Shown piece by piece: positions 22,701 to 33,509 of a stretch of 64,000 bases of DNA. This DNA is from Pinus tabuliformis. Lineage: Eukaryota > Streptophyta > Pinopsida > Pinales > Pinaceae. The stretch covers positions 627,618,992 through 627,682,991 of the forward strand of contig CM062816.1 in the NCBI GenBank assembly GCA_031772625.1. The letters run 5' to 3'. The notes beneath the pieces were generated by a model. That model was not told the DNA's origin and did not search any database. It saw nothing but the letters and a program-made list of their open reading frames with translations. Both the position numbers and the translations under genes were made by a program. The stretch's first letter is position 1, and each line of letters begins with the position of its first letter.

Positions 22701-23620
22701 TTGAGGAGGTTGTCTCCTGTGGGTATTTTGTTTCTTAGAATGGTCCACATGAGCAACCTACTTCTTGGTGGGGCTTTGAGCTTCCAGATACTTTACCACC
22801 AAGCTTCGGGTGCATGCGGTCTACGGTCTTCGGTAAGAACAAGATATCCTTCCTTAGGAGTAGATCTCCCAGATTTGGAGAAAGCCCAGATAATCTCATC
22901 TTCTCCCTCGATTATTCAGATGTGAGCTTCAGTAAGAGCCCGAATATAGTCGTTCCAATACTAAATCCATTGATGTGGAATGTTCAGCCTGTGGGCCGAT
23001 TTCCAAGCCTATTGGAGGAAGGTAGTATGGTCGACATCCTTAATATGGTTCAGATGGGATATGTTTGTTGCATGAAGATGATTTATGAGATCATTTGATA
23101 GCCTATGCATATTCCCACAGCCAATCCAAGGGTCAATGCCCACCCTTACTGCCGAACCTGATTGAATTTTCCAGGTAAGACCAGCTCTGATGGGATCTAG
23201 TGCTTTAATCACAACCTTCCATATGATCGATATCCCTGTAGTGAGTCTTTGGGGCCTTTTGATCGAGTCCATAATCTGTAACGTGGCAATGTATTTAGAG
23301 ATAGTCACCTTAGTCCAGAGACTAGATGAAGTAATGAGTTGCCATCCGAGTTTTGCAGCTAGAGCGAAGGAGAAGTCCTCTAGCTTCTTAATGCCCCAAC
23401 CCCCCCATTTTTTTGGTAGATTTAGAGCATCCCATTTTACTTAGGCGAAAATCTTTCTCGAATGACTGCCCTTCCAAAGGAATCTACAACAAAGAGCTTC
23501 TATCCTAGCTAGGATGCCTATGGAGATCTAAGCCAGTGACATCTAGTAGATTGGAGTGGCCTCCAAAATGCTTTTTATGAGCGTAAGTTTGCCAGCCCTG
23601 GAAAGATATTTGAAGTACCA
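22701..23620 (-). pseudogene. LINE RT thumb/connection region, decayed
   Basis: Continues the minus-strand LINE between the inserted element and the RNase H. Readable blocks are WYFKYLSRAGKLTLIKSILE (near 23615) and WKVVIKALDPIRAGLTWKIQ (near 23200). At least ten stops or frame shifts occur. The upstream catalytic part lies at 28105-29181, beyond the inserted LINE. Confidence 0.7.
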
Positions 23621-23653
23621 GGTGTTAAGTCACATATCAGCTCATGGGCACAG

Positions 23654-24142
23654 GTGGTCAAAGGAAAGGACAAGTTCCCTCCGCTCATAGCGATGGAGGA
23701 AGTAGTGCAGACAAAGCTCGTGGAGGAAAGAACCCGACGAGCAAGAGAATTAAATCTTAAGGTAAGAGGACTCCCTACACCTCCCCCCCCAGCGGACCTA
23801 ATGGAACTAGGGAACAGGTTTTTATGTGACACTCTCGACATACCAAACATAACCTTGGACAAAGCCTGGTTAGGGCAGGACTCTACCCTCTTCCTTAGGT
23901 TCCGTGACTCCTCAGATAGACTTCGGGTACTCCGAGCCAAGCAAAAGCTATTCTCTCTTTCGAATAAAGTGTTTTTAGATGAAGACCTCACAAGAGCTCA
24001 AGTAGCTGAATTGAAACAGGCCAGGGAACAGGTTGCAGTAGCAAGACATGCAGGGAAATGGGCAGTGATTAGAAACCTTCGGGCAGTTATTTGGGACACC
24101 TTCCCCCCAGGATGGGCATCCCGTTCAGGTAGCTCTAAATGA
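23654..24142 (+). CDS. LINE 2 first ORF (ORF1-like), 162 codons
   Basis: Open frame at the 5' end of the second LINE. It contains ELNLKVRGLP, FLCDTLDIPNITLDKAWLG, STLFLRFRDSSDRLRVLRAK and FLDEDLTRAQVAELKQAREQ. The charged, helical C-terminal half and its position suggest the RNA-binding ORF1-type protein or the N-terminal part of a single ORF. No zinc knuckle is seen. The ATG at 23654 is the first in frame, but the true 5' end of the element is uncertain by a few tens of bases. Confidence 0.5.
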   Translation: MVKGKDKFPPLIAMEEVVQTKLVEERTRRARELNLKVRGLPTPPPPADLMELGNRFLCDTLDIPNITLDKAWLGQDSTLFLRFRDSSDRLRVLRAKQKLFSLSNKVFLDEDLTRAQVAELKQAREQVAVARHAGKWAVIRNLRAVIWDTFPPGWASRSGSSK

Positions 24143-24229
24143 TGGGCCTGAGCGGAGAGGAGGCGGGGCACGGATCTCTCGGTTCACCGCTGGAATGGCA
24201 ATGCCTCCTTATGGTCTTCACCAGGCCTA

Positions 24230-25102
24230 CTTTATGAAACCCTTAGCTCAGCAGACATCCTCCTGGTTAACAAGACTCATGCGAGCCCAGTCCGACCTCT
24301 CCCCGACATTACAGGATACCAGTGGACCGCAATTTGCAGATAGGTGACACGGAGTTCAGGAGGTGTCAGGGGATTAGGGGGTGTTGCTTGCCTCGTCTGT
24401 GATAGCCTAAGGGGCAGAGTATCGATGGTCGCGACCGATGAGTATGCCAGATTCATGTGGATTCAGATCAGAGCCAGAACATTACCTTCGAGAGACATTT
24501 ATGTCGCAGTCTGTTACTTCCCACCTATCTTGTCTTCCTACGCTATTCACAATAGCTCAGATGGAGACCCTTTTACAGACCTGTACTCGGACATCACCAG
24601 GTTTTTGGCAGTAGGGGATGTCATTCTCACGAGGGACTTTAATGCCCGGACCAAAGACCTCCAGACTCCTATGCACTATCGGACAAAGGATATATTTTGC
24701 ACTTGGGGGATTGACCTGACCACGATCGGCATGCACCGGACCTCCGAGGATCACGTGGGACCTTTCACAGCCTATGGGAGATATCTGCTACAGTTGGGAG
24801 AATCTCATGAGCTGGTAATTCTGGATGGCCTACCATGTTTCCCATCCTCGCAATTCTTTACCTGCAGACCATTTGGAGGTGGGGCAAGTGTGGTTGACTA
24901 CGCTATTGCAAACCCAAATCTCCTCCCTTACATCAAAAATTTCTCGATCACCCCCATCCCTCTCGCAGATCATGCACTTCTCTCACTCTCTCTGCAGTTT
25001 GACCTCCCGAATCCATCTCCTACTCTTCCCCGTGGCCCTCCTAGGACCACCTTCCGATTTGAGGAGGGTGACCTCGATCTCTTCTCCTCTATCCTTAGAT
25101 AG
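24230..25102 (+). pseudogene. LINE 2 apurinic-like endonuclease
   Basis: Endonuclease/exonuclease/phosphatase fold motifs are readable. The main open frame starts at 24344, with N-terminal residues in another frame before it (ending DITGYQWTAICR then a stop). VILTRDFNARTKD near 24630 is the GDFNAR block with Gly changed to Arg; SVVDYAIAN and ADHALLSLSL (the SDH block, catalytic His kept) follow. It would nick target DNA to start reverse transcription. The stop and the changed glycine suggest it is dead. Confidence 0.7.
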
Positions 25103-25500
25103 ACACTCCCATCGGAGTCCCAGTTCGCCTCTCTCAGCTCTGCCAAGGACAAATACCAGTGCCTCTCATATGCAATTTGGAAAGTTGCGCTCCAATCCTT
25201 CCCCCTTCTACCCGTACCGCCACCACTTCCCGCAAACCGAGAAATTTCCCTATGAATAAATGGTATGACAAGGTATGCAAGTCTATGCATCAGGACCTCC
25301 TACACGCATTCTAGAACTCCTTACCAACATACCCAGACCTCTGTTCAGCCTACCGTCGCCTCCTTCGCTGCAAGAAGTGCCTTCTCATTGCCCATAGGAG
25401 ACAGGTTCTTTCTACTCTCCTCCTTTGCTCCCCTAAAGATTTCTGGGGGACCATCCTTTCCCGGCGCTCACCTACCCCAGTCGACCTTGATCCTGCCTCA

Positions 25501-26544
25501 ATGTTCTCTCACACCTCCCAGCTATATGACATTCCTGGGCAGCCTCTGATTCAGGTTACTTCCACCCCCACCTCCTGCCACCTTTTCTCCGACAAAGATA
25601 TCAGAGAGGCAATATGGACAATGAATAGCAGCAGGGCAGCAGACGAAGAAGGCTTCCAGGTAGAATTCTTCAAGCATGGACTTCGCCCCCTAGTAGGATA
25701 TCTGGTGGACCTTTTCAACCAGGTGGTTCGGGATGGATTTCCGGATGGTTGGTCACACCACATTATCTACCCGATCCACAAGTCAGGGCCTACTTCTGAC
25801 CCCAACAACTACAGGACAATCATGGTTGGGCACACATTCTCCAAGCTATATGCTACAACACTCCACAGGACACTCTCCCATTTCCTTGAGCAGAGACAAC
25901 TCAAGGCCAAGGGCCAAGCAGGATTCCGCCCAGACCACCAGATGATCGACCACATCCTTACTCTTCGTGCGGTGATTGAGGAGGCTAGGCATCGATCGTC
26001 TAAAGTGTACTGTTGCTTTGTAGACTTCCGGAAGGCCTTTGACTCTGTCCCGAGGGAAGATCTTTTCCAGAGGCTAAGAGAGATTGGCATTTCCTTGATT
26101 CTCTTGATAGCTATCATGCGCCTCTATGAGGCCGTCCTTGGCCGTCTTCTCACAGTTGGAAGAATGTCGGATTTCATCCGAAGCACCATTGGAGTCAAGC
26201 AAGGATGCCCTCTTTCTCCTACTTTATTCGGGATCTATATTGATGAGCTTGAGTCCTTCCTCCGGGAGCATATCCAGGATACAGATGGGTGTCTCCTTCA
26301 CCAGGTCTTGATTTCCATCCTCCTCTTTGCAGACGATATTGCCCTTATTGCCTCCTCCCAAGAAGGCCTTCAGAGACAGCTGGATGCTCTCGCAGCTTTT
26401 TGTGACCGGAGGCATCTAAATGTGAACTTGGGTAAAACCAAAGTGATTATCTTCAATGGAGTCAAGAAAACCTTGGACTTCCACTTTCTATTTAAAGGAG
26501 AAGAGATCGAGATTGCCAGCACCTATACATATTTGGGAGTTTAG
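25501..26544 (+). pseudogene. LINE 2 reverse transcriptase
   Basis: 348 codons without a stop, the best preserved piece of this element. RT blocks in order: MNSSRAADEEGFQVEFFKHG, VGHTFSKLY, AGFRPDHQMIDHILTLRAV, CFVDFRKAFDSVPRE (first Asp), IGVKQGCPLSPTLFGIYI, ILLFADDIALIA (catalytic ADD near 26330), LNVNLGKTKVI and ASTYTYLGV. All catalytic aspartates are present. The frame is cut by a stop at 26542-26544, and homology resumes in another frame at about 26650, so the polyprotein is broken. The FADD box with the FRKAFDSVPR and NLGKTK patterns differs from the host LINE's L1-type RT. Confidence 0.8.
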
Positions 26545-26599
26545 TTTTCAGGGCCTTGCTTCAGCCTGCGGCCAGCCCTTCAGCCTCGGATCAACAAAG

Positions 26600-27576
26600 G
26601 GTATGGCTCCCTAGCCCTTCTAGAGAGGCAGTGTTTCCGACACCATTTCCAGGACATCTCGTCCAAAATGAGCATCATGGACACTTTGATTCGCCCCACA
26701 GTGCTTTACGGCTCAAAGATTTGGGGTCCCTCTCTCCTAGAGTCAGATTGGGCTTCAGCGGAGCGGGTCCAGACCCTCCTTTTGCACCATTTCATTAGGT
26801 GCAAGCAGACAGTTCCTCAGCACATCATTCTAGCAGAGTTTGGGGCTCAACCTTTTCGCCTAGAGGTGATATTCAGGTTAGTGTCACTCTTGCACAAGCT
26901 TCGGGGCCTGGCATACGCGAGGAAGGGTAGTGACAGATACCCATACTTAGCATATTGCTCCTCAGTGAACATTGCCCGTATGCAGACAGGCCGATCCAAA
27001 TGTTGGTACACCGGTGTGATAGAGCTTATGGAGGCTTTAGGAATCCAGATTGACCATCTCCCTCCTTTTCAGTACTCTCTGAATGCTTCAGGCCACCTCC
27101 TTCCCAATCAGTAAGAGCTGAATAAAATCATTAAGGAGGATATTTACAGACGATACATTCAGACTACATGGACCAATCCTCCCAATGGGTTGCGTCCAAA
27201 AATGGCCTTCTACGTGGAGCATTGCCTGGAGATTAGGCATGGGCTCATCATCAGACCCCAGTACATGTTCCAGCATTAGATGCATGCCCTTAGAATCCCC
27301 CTTGGGCAACTCAGAGTTGGGTCTCACAGACTTCGGGTGGAGACAGATCACCACATCGATAGGGCAGATAGGATTTGCGAGCTCTGTCACTTACATGAGA
27401 TAGAGACAGAGACACATTTCATCTTCGGATGCTCTGCTTACTACGAGATTCGAGGTCGTTTCCATCGTCTCTTCAGGTCTTCTTGGACTTTGACCAGCTT
27501 CCTCAGATATGTTGATCTGAGATGCCTCGCACTTTATCTCCAGGAGGCCTTCAGATTTCGGGCTCGTTTTCTTTAG
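26600..27576 (+). pseudogene. LINE 2 C-terminal region with CCHC finger
   Basis: Continues the RT after a frameshift: IRPTVLYGSKIWGPSLLESD, TVPQHIILAEFGAQPFRLE, then CELCHLHEIETETHFIFGC (C-x2-C-x11-H-x4-C). Stops at about 27112 and 27277 interrupt the frame. The finger is thought to help bind template RNA or target DNA. The last codons end at 27576, then about 540 bp of 3'UTR follow. Confidence 0.7.
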
Positions 27577-28114
27577 CCCCCCACCAGATCGAACACCACA
27601 CAGAAGATCACGGACTTCTTTAGGGCGCTACCATCAGCGCGGGGCACCAAAAGAAACATTGACTGACCCACAGACATTGAGACCAGATCAGTGCGGTCCT
27701 GGCGGGGGGGGGGACACACCAGATTGTACCAGTGCTCCAAGATTGGATCCACCCTTGGGAGGCACCCTAGAACCTCCAGGCGACAACCCAATATGCCCAT
27801 AGGACAACAGACTTTGACAAACTTCTCTCAGTTTTCTTCTCTCGACCTCGGATGTTAGGAGTAGGAACTGGACAGGAGACTTCTTCTTCTTCTCCTTCTC
27901 TGCTTCATCGTAGTGCTTTGTTTCAAAGCCGAGAGCTTCTAGCTTCTACATTTACATTTACTTAGATTTTAGATGTATTTTCTGCTTTTTAAAAGAAATG
28001 TTAAAGGGGACCGTTTGGTCCATCGACTTGGCATGATGTAATCATTGTAACCGACAGTCTCGTTGACCTATTATGGTCATTTGTTGGACATTAATAAAAT
28101 TATCTTATCTTATC
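27577..28114 (+). other. LINE 2 3'UTR and (TTATC)n tail
   Basis: Non-coding, with a run of 11 G near 27706. It ends ATAAAATTATCTTATCTTATCTT, directly abutting the reverse complement of the host LINE's MEKIR codons. The short-repeat tail marks the target-primed end. Confidence 0.7.
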
Positions 28115-29181
28115 TTCTCCATTCTAGCAATGAGCCAAGTCCAGTCAACGATTCTGTAACCCAAGGGTTTTAGCTTGTATCCTAGGTATTTTAGACCCTC
28201 CTCTAGTCTCAGGGGGGTAAAACGAAATCTTTGCGATGCAAAATGGGTCTCATGTTGTGTGCATCCTGCCGTTGTCAGAGCAGATTTTGAATCAATGATA
28301 GTCATCCCTGTAGCCACTTGAAATAATGAGAAAGTAGCTTTGATGATTGACAAATCCCCAATGCCTCCATTTAGAAAAATCAAGACATCATCCACAAAAA
28401 GTAGATGTGTGAGAATACAGTACTCAGTGATTTTATTTCCCTGTAGTCTACCCCTTCTGTGTTCTTCTTTGATAAGTCTATTGAGTCCTTCCATGACTAG
28501 GAGAAAGAGTAATGGTGACAGAGGGCAGCCTTGTCGAAGATCTCTTTCTGAATAAAAGAAGGGAGATGTGCTTCCGTTAACCAGGACACTGAAGGGTATG
28601 TTAGTATCGTAGCTCATGATCCATTTAATAAACATGAATGGGAATCCCAGATGAGTTAACAACATTCTAATATATAACCAGTTTACTCTGTCGAAAGCCT
28701 TTGAGAGGTCAACTTTAAGGATCATACCTTTGCATTTCTTGATATGCAGAGTGTGTAATACCTCTTGTGCAGTTCCCACTGCCTCATGAATTTGACGGTC
28801 TTGTAGGAAGGCAAATTGTTCAGGTGAAATATGCTTGGAAAGTATGGGCCTCATCCGATTTGCAATAATCTTCGCTATGATCTTGTATATGCAGTTACAC
28901 AGCGAAATAGGCCTATATTCATCATATGAGGTCGGGTTATCTGATTTGGGGATGAGCGCAATAAAAGTAGAGGTGAGAGAAGCAGCCAGCTTGCCATTTA
29001 TCCTGGTATCCTCTATGACTTTTAGGAGGTCTGTGCCAAGAGTCTCAAAGAAAGCCAGGAAGAACTCAATTGTCCATCCATCTGGCCCAGGGCTTCTGTC
29101 TTTTTTGAACCACTTGAGAGTGGCTTCCAGCTCTCCCAGAGAGACTTCCTTTTTCAGTTCCCTTTCCTCCTCTTGATCCAC
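28105..29181 (-). pseudogene. LINE 1 reverse transcriptase (N-terminal and catalytic part)
   Basis: 358 codons open on the minus strand. Blocks: WFKKDRSPGPDGWTIEFF, FIALIPKSDNPTSYDEYRPI, SLCNCIYKIIAKIIANRM, EQFAFLQDRQIHEAVGTAQE, GMILKVDLSKAFDRVNW (catalytic Asp), DLRQGCPLSPLLFLLVMEGL and HLLFVDDVLIFLNGG (FVDD where most relatives have FADD). The frame ends where LINE 2 is inserted. A stop separates it from the upstream linker at about 29182-29184. It is typical of plant L1 LINEs. Confidence 0.85.
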
Positions 29182-29184
29182 AAA

Positions 29185-30370
29185 TCATGGGAAGAGCTGT
29201 GCCACTTGAATAATTTCAGCCAGGTTTACTTCCCGAGGCATACTGTAGATTTTTTTGAAATATGAGGTTGCCAGTGATGCCAGATGCGGGAAGGTGTTGA
29301 CAGAATGGCCATGATCATCCTTTAGCTGCCAGATTGTGTTAATAGCCTTCCTCCCATTGGCATATTTGTGATAGAACTTAGTATTATCATCCCCTTCCTG
29401 CATCCAAATCGCCCTACTTCTCAGTCTCCAGACTTCTTCGTGGTCCTTAAGAATTTTTCCTCTAGCTGTGTAAAGTGAGGAGATCCTATCCTTGTGTTCA
29501 TTTGATCTGTATATCCCCCCCATGATTATTTTCAAATGCTGCTATGTCAGCTTCGATCTGCCTCAGGGATTGATCATCCAAGATTCTTTTATTGTGTGCC
29601 CAAATTTTGGACAGCTTCTTCAGCTCCGAGAGATTGTGCACGAAACCGTTTATAATGTTCCCCCCAGCCCCAGGTGGGTTGGACATCCAAAAGTCTATGA
29701 CCATACGAATGTAAGAGGCTTCCTTCAGCCAAGCTGAGCAGAATTTATATGGACCTTTGGGTTTAGCCCGACCCCCATCTATTTCCATGTATATTGGTAG
29801 GTCATCGGAGATACCTCCTGATCCCACCCACTGTCTGATATTGTAGCCATATTCCAATAAATTCTCCTTGACCAGAAAACGATCTAGTCTGCGAGCCAGG
29901 CTATCATCCCCTGTCCTATTGTTCCTCCAGGTTGCTTGGATCTTTGCAGAGGGGATGTCTATCAGATGGTGGGATTCCAAAGTAGTTTCAAAGTATTCCG
30001 AAAGAGGATCTCTTTGTGCTCGATGACCCCAGGATTCAGAGTGGCCGATTGAGAAGTTAAGATCTCCACCAAAAATGATATTGCCCATTTGTAAAATGTC
30101 AGATCCCAGTAATTTGTCCCAAAAATTGGGCCTGTGATGACACAGTCCATAAATGTTGGAAAATCCATTCCCAGATCTGCTGAGTGTATATCTGCTCCGA
30201 TGTGCCGAGATCCTCCCCAACAGTTGAGTAGTTTTAACAACTTGCTCACATTTGAGCAAGTGTTCTAAGGAGATCTTTGGGCAACTTCTGCACGCCTTGA
30301 CACTTAGGCCTGTGCAGAAATACTTTCCTGAGCTAAAAACATCTACAAGCAGTTTTTTTCTCAACAAGAT
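29185..30370 (-). pseudogene. LINE 1 endonuclease C-terminal half and linker
   Basis: Frame 30367-29498 holds IIFGGDLNFSIG (GDLN motif), SLARRLDRFLV and GISDDLPIYMEI. The last is the SDH-x-P motif with the catalytic histidine changed to aspartate, so the enzyme would be inactive. Frame 29535-29185 continues in a shifted frame with AIWMQEGDDNTKFYHKYANG, the conserved linker before the RT. The N-terminal half of the endonuclease is not recognisable. Confidence 0.75.
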
Positions 30371-30379
30371 AAAAAAATG

Positions 30380-31060
30380 AACAAAAATCTCCAGATTGTA
30401 TCTTTCTTGAAATCTGGGGAAATATGTAGATAACTACAGGATTCCTCTAGATTTACCCTCTTTAGCTCCTAAATTGACTGAATGGGCTTGAATCTAAAGT
30501 ATGCTTTATCAGGGAACTTTCTGACTGTGATACGCTCTTCATTCTGCATTTCCCAAATAATATTTACTCACTTTCTATGATTAGTAAAGTTATGAAAGAG
30601 TTTTGTATTTTTATTATCTTTTTCAAGCCACACAACTCTGCTTTTCATTCTCCATTCAGCCTCTCTCCATTCTAACATCCTGTTCTTCTTTCTCTCCACC
30701 TCTATTATCTTGCATTCTTCTTCTCCCTGAGGATGCCTTCCTCATTCTTCTCAGAGATCTCTGCAGTTTCTTTGTCAACACACTTCAGCTCCTTGTCCAT
30801 TCTTTCTTTTTTGATAGAGGCTGAGGAAGCTGCAGCATCTTTTAGCTTCTTTAGCGAAGTTGCAAACTGAAAGCTAACGTCAACATTTTTGCTAGCAATC
30901 CTATCATACCCCACCCACTCTCCATTGATTAATTCCTGAAAATCATCTTCATCGAACCATATTGGATTGAGTTTGAAATGACTGTCAGGCTTTCCATCCA
31001 GTTTCCCCATTTGAAGGAGAACAGAGGAGTGATCAGGACCTATATCTAAGTTTTAATTGC
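30380..31060 (-). pseudogene. Third LINE scrap (endonuclease end to pre-RT linker)
   Basis: The minus strand at 31060-30705 reads IGPDHSSVLLQMGKLDG then FKLNPIWFDEDDFQELINGE, the end of a LINE endonuclease. Around 30680-30550 a frame with many stops still shows MENEKQSCVA and KVSKYYLGNAE, matching the EW-x-MKSR-x-VW-x-x-G-D-x-N-T-K-x-F linker pattern. It repeats the same ORF2 region as LINE 1 (29.2-29.9 kb), so it is a separate, older element rather than its 5' end. Confidence 0.55.
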
Positions 31061-31099
31061 AGGCATAATAATAATGACAACGATAATAATAGTTTAATT

Positions 31100-31300
31100 T
31101 TAAGGTCATGGCTAAGCCAGACACCAAATTGGTATATGAGACCCCTTTGTTTTTGGGATGAGGGATCCTCTTCCGTGACTGCTAAAATCTACGGAGGTGT
31201 ACATACTCTGCTTCACTGTGGATTTAGACCTGTAACCTGGTAGGAGGAAACACATGTTCATAACCCTTAGGCTCACTGAAGCTGTACCCTTAGTTGACAT
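31100..31300 (-). mobile_element. Possible tRNA-derived SINE
   Basis: The minus strand contains an RNA polymerase III box B-like GGTCTAAATCC (complement of 31220-31230), preceded by TTTCCTCCTACCAGG and an upstream GTGAGCCTAAGG that could be a degraded box A, roughly 40 bases away. This layout resembles Au-type plant SINEs. No flanking target duplication or tail was identified, so it remains tentative. Confidence 0.35.
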
Positions 31301-31391
31301 GTTTAAAGATTTAGACCAGTGTGATCATTTGATATATCATGTTTCTTACCTGATGACAATTACTAAAATTTTAATGGTTATATTCTTGCAG

Positions 31392-31423
31392 GTACCAAAT
31401 CAAAGCGCAGAAGAGATGCCTGG
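31392..31423 (+). CDS. DDL: 32-nt exon of DDL-like gene
   Basis: Flanked by TATATTCTTGCAG and GTGAGTAG. After exon 2 ends in phase 0 (GAG), it reads VPNQSAEEMPG and ends with two bases of a codon. The acidic PN-x(n)-EE pattern fits the linker that precedes the FHA domain in DDL proteins. Its shortness and distance (13.6 kb) from the previous exon make the call moderate. No following exon could be found to 64000. Confidence 0.45.
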
Positions 31424-33509
31424 GTGAGTAGAAATTCTATTTGTTGAATATTCTTTCTTGTGATCTGCTTTTAGGTGCAAAGAGCATAATATTATCTACC
31501 TGGATTGTTCTGAAAATATATGAAGGTTCTTATTGCAATATCTCTGTGATTCTTATTTAATGTGTTTAATCACCCACATCCTATGCAAGATTTAAGTTGG
31601 AATCTTACCGCTATAAAATATGGGGCAGAATTTGTATTAAATTCTATATTTTTACTATTTAGTGATTGCGTGAAGTTATATAAGCAAGAATAAGTCAGAA
31701 GGTGCACCAATGCATCATGTATTCTTTGATAAATATTCCCACCACAACTTGTAAAATTTGCTAAATAATATGGATATCAGCATTAAATTTCCAAATTTTG
31801 AAGAGTACAAGCATGTTTACAGTAAACACAAGAGAGTGGAGAGAAAATACCAGACAACATTATATTACTGCTATAGTGAATGCACAATAGAAGGCCAGCC
31901 TGAGGTAGGCTTGTGATATACAGGCTTATGTACTACACTCAAATACATCTCATACGCTTCAAATAGTGCCATAGACTTCCTAATGTAATGGTTGGTTTAA
32001 CCACCTAGCACTAACCTTACCTTTGATGGTTACATATTGGTCAGATGCTAAGTCATATGACAGAGGGACAGGGGACACACAGATACAAGTGTCCGATATG
32101 GGACTTGTTGGCCTTTTAAACAAAACATGGGGGATATATATATATATATATATATAAATTGAAAATAAAATGTAAACATAAAGATCCAAACTTTTTAGAA
32201 TATTTACAGAGTACTGATACAACTGGTTACTATATCAAACACACAAGAAATTAGAGTATTCAAAAACAGTGCACATAAAATAGAGGTTTAGACTATGTTG
32301 CACAAAATGCCTAGCTGGGGCCATATTGGTACTGGAAATGCCTAAACGCAGTTGAAATGGCCCCGAAATTCTGCTGGCCATACCGTATAGTGTTTCGTGA
32401 TTCCGAAAAGCCGTACGGTATGGACGACAACGTTTTGTGGCCATTTCAGCCAAAATCCGTCACGTTTCGGCTTTTTTTTGGGTTAATTTTTTCGATTTTG
32501 CTCAAACAGCATATGCAATTAGTAGTTACGCTGTGGGTTTATAATTTGAGATTTGTTGAAAAACAGTGCGGGGTGCCTTTGCCATAAAACTAAAATATTC
32601 CTGTAAATGCTAGAAGACTGATGCAAAGGATCATATTTATATTCACTTCACGGGTGGAATGAATTGGCACAGCGAATCAGCCCTGCTTTTCTTTTCTTTC
32701 ACTTCATGGGAGGAATGAATTGGCATAGGGAATTGACCCTTTTTTTTCTTGCTGTCTGATTGGACAGAAAAACACCAGGAACAGTAGAAGGTTACGATCA
32801 GACGGTAGGGATCCTCCACGACAGTGTGGTCCCACCAATCTCTAGAAGACATGTGCTACAATATTTTAACCTTAAACTGTCATGTTCGATACATATTTCC
32901 TTTGCTGACTTATGAACATTGAATACATTGCATCCATGCAGGTTTACATGACAATTTTTAATACATTACATGACATTAATATATTAATATTTATATGTGT
33001 TGACTCAACACATTCACAGTCTGATGAAGAGGCCAATACCCATTAAATCTGATGAAGGGGGCCAATACCATTAAATCTTCTTATGCTTGCTGTTGTTGTA
33101 AAGATTGAGTGGAGTTCTGTGACCTTCGATGTTGAGACCTCCACCAGTGGCACTCCACCTCTTCTGACTTCTCCATAGTATATGCACTAGGCATGGGAGA
33201 TATTGATGCATATGGAGTGGGTGGATTATTTTGGACCACATATTTAAATTTTTTTTGGAGGATGAAGACACACTGTTGCCCACTGCCCTTCCATGCATGA
33301 GTAAAACCAGAGAGTTGAATCCTTGTATATGCTATAGTGATAATAGTGCTTGATCCTCAATTTGTTTCCCTTCAAACAGAAGTTGTTGTTGTTCTACCAG
33401 AGTCTGTTGCATGTGCTTTAACTTTAGGTTTATATCGACCACAGAATCTCTAGAATGCATCCACATCATCAAAGTTTTACTTGAGAGTGATTTGGTCATG
33501 TTTCAAAAC
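31424..33509. other. AT-rich sequence, no recognisable gene
   Basis: If the DDL-like gene is intact this is the start of its next intron. It holds an (AT)n run at about 32137-32158 and a 130-bp GC-richer patch at 32340-32470 with short inverted similarity (GGCCATACCG / CGGTATGG). Two TGGGAGGAATGAATTGGCA-like blocks (near 32652 and 32706) form a short direct repeat. Confidence 0.4.

Larger units (their letters stand above)
23621..28114 (+). mobile_element. Second LINE, plus strand, nearly full length
   Basis: About 4.5 kb inserted into the minus-strand LINE. Order: small ORF1-like frame (23654-24142), endonuclease (about 24230-25102), RT (25501-26544), C-terminal region with CCHC finger (26668-27576), 3'UTR, and a tail of ATCTTATCTTATCTT repeats in place of poly(A). 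It lacks an RNase H. The RT motifs and short-repeat tail put it in a different LINE lineage from its host element. Fewer stops than the host LINE agree with later insertion. Confidence 0.8.
21529..30370 (-). mobile_element. L1-like LINE with RNase H, split by another LINE
   Basis: Minus-strand order: endonuclease remnant (30367-29498), linker (29535-29185), reverse transcriptase (29181-28105), insertion of a plus-strand LINE (about 23621-28114), rest of the RT and connection region (23620-22700), CCHC finger (about 22680), RNase H (22630-21851) and poly(A) (21529-21545). RT reading ends at ARMEKIR on one side of the insertion and resumes at TWYFKYLSRAGKLTLIKS on the other, which shows one split element. 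Transcription would oppose the host gene. Many stops; inactive. Confidence 0.85.
17771..31391 (+). other. 13.6-kb intron of the DDL-like gene
   Basis: The donor is GAG|GTATGTGG and the acceptor is TTATATTCTTGCAG|GTACC, both good plant signals. The intron holds an LTR element, two nearly complete LINEs (one inside the other), a third LINE scrap and a possible SINE, on both strands. Outside these (17771-18240, 20950-21528) I see only AT-rich sequence. Confidence 0.55.

Noticed and set aside
24825-25259. 144-codon frame overlapping the LINE 2 endonuclease
   Set aside because: Wrong frame: the overlapping frame carries the endonuclease motifs (DFNAR, ADHALLSL).
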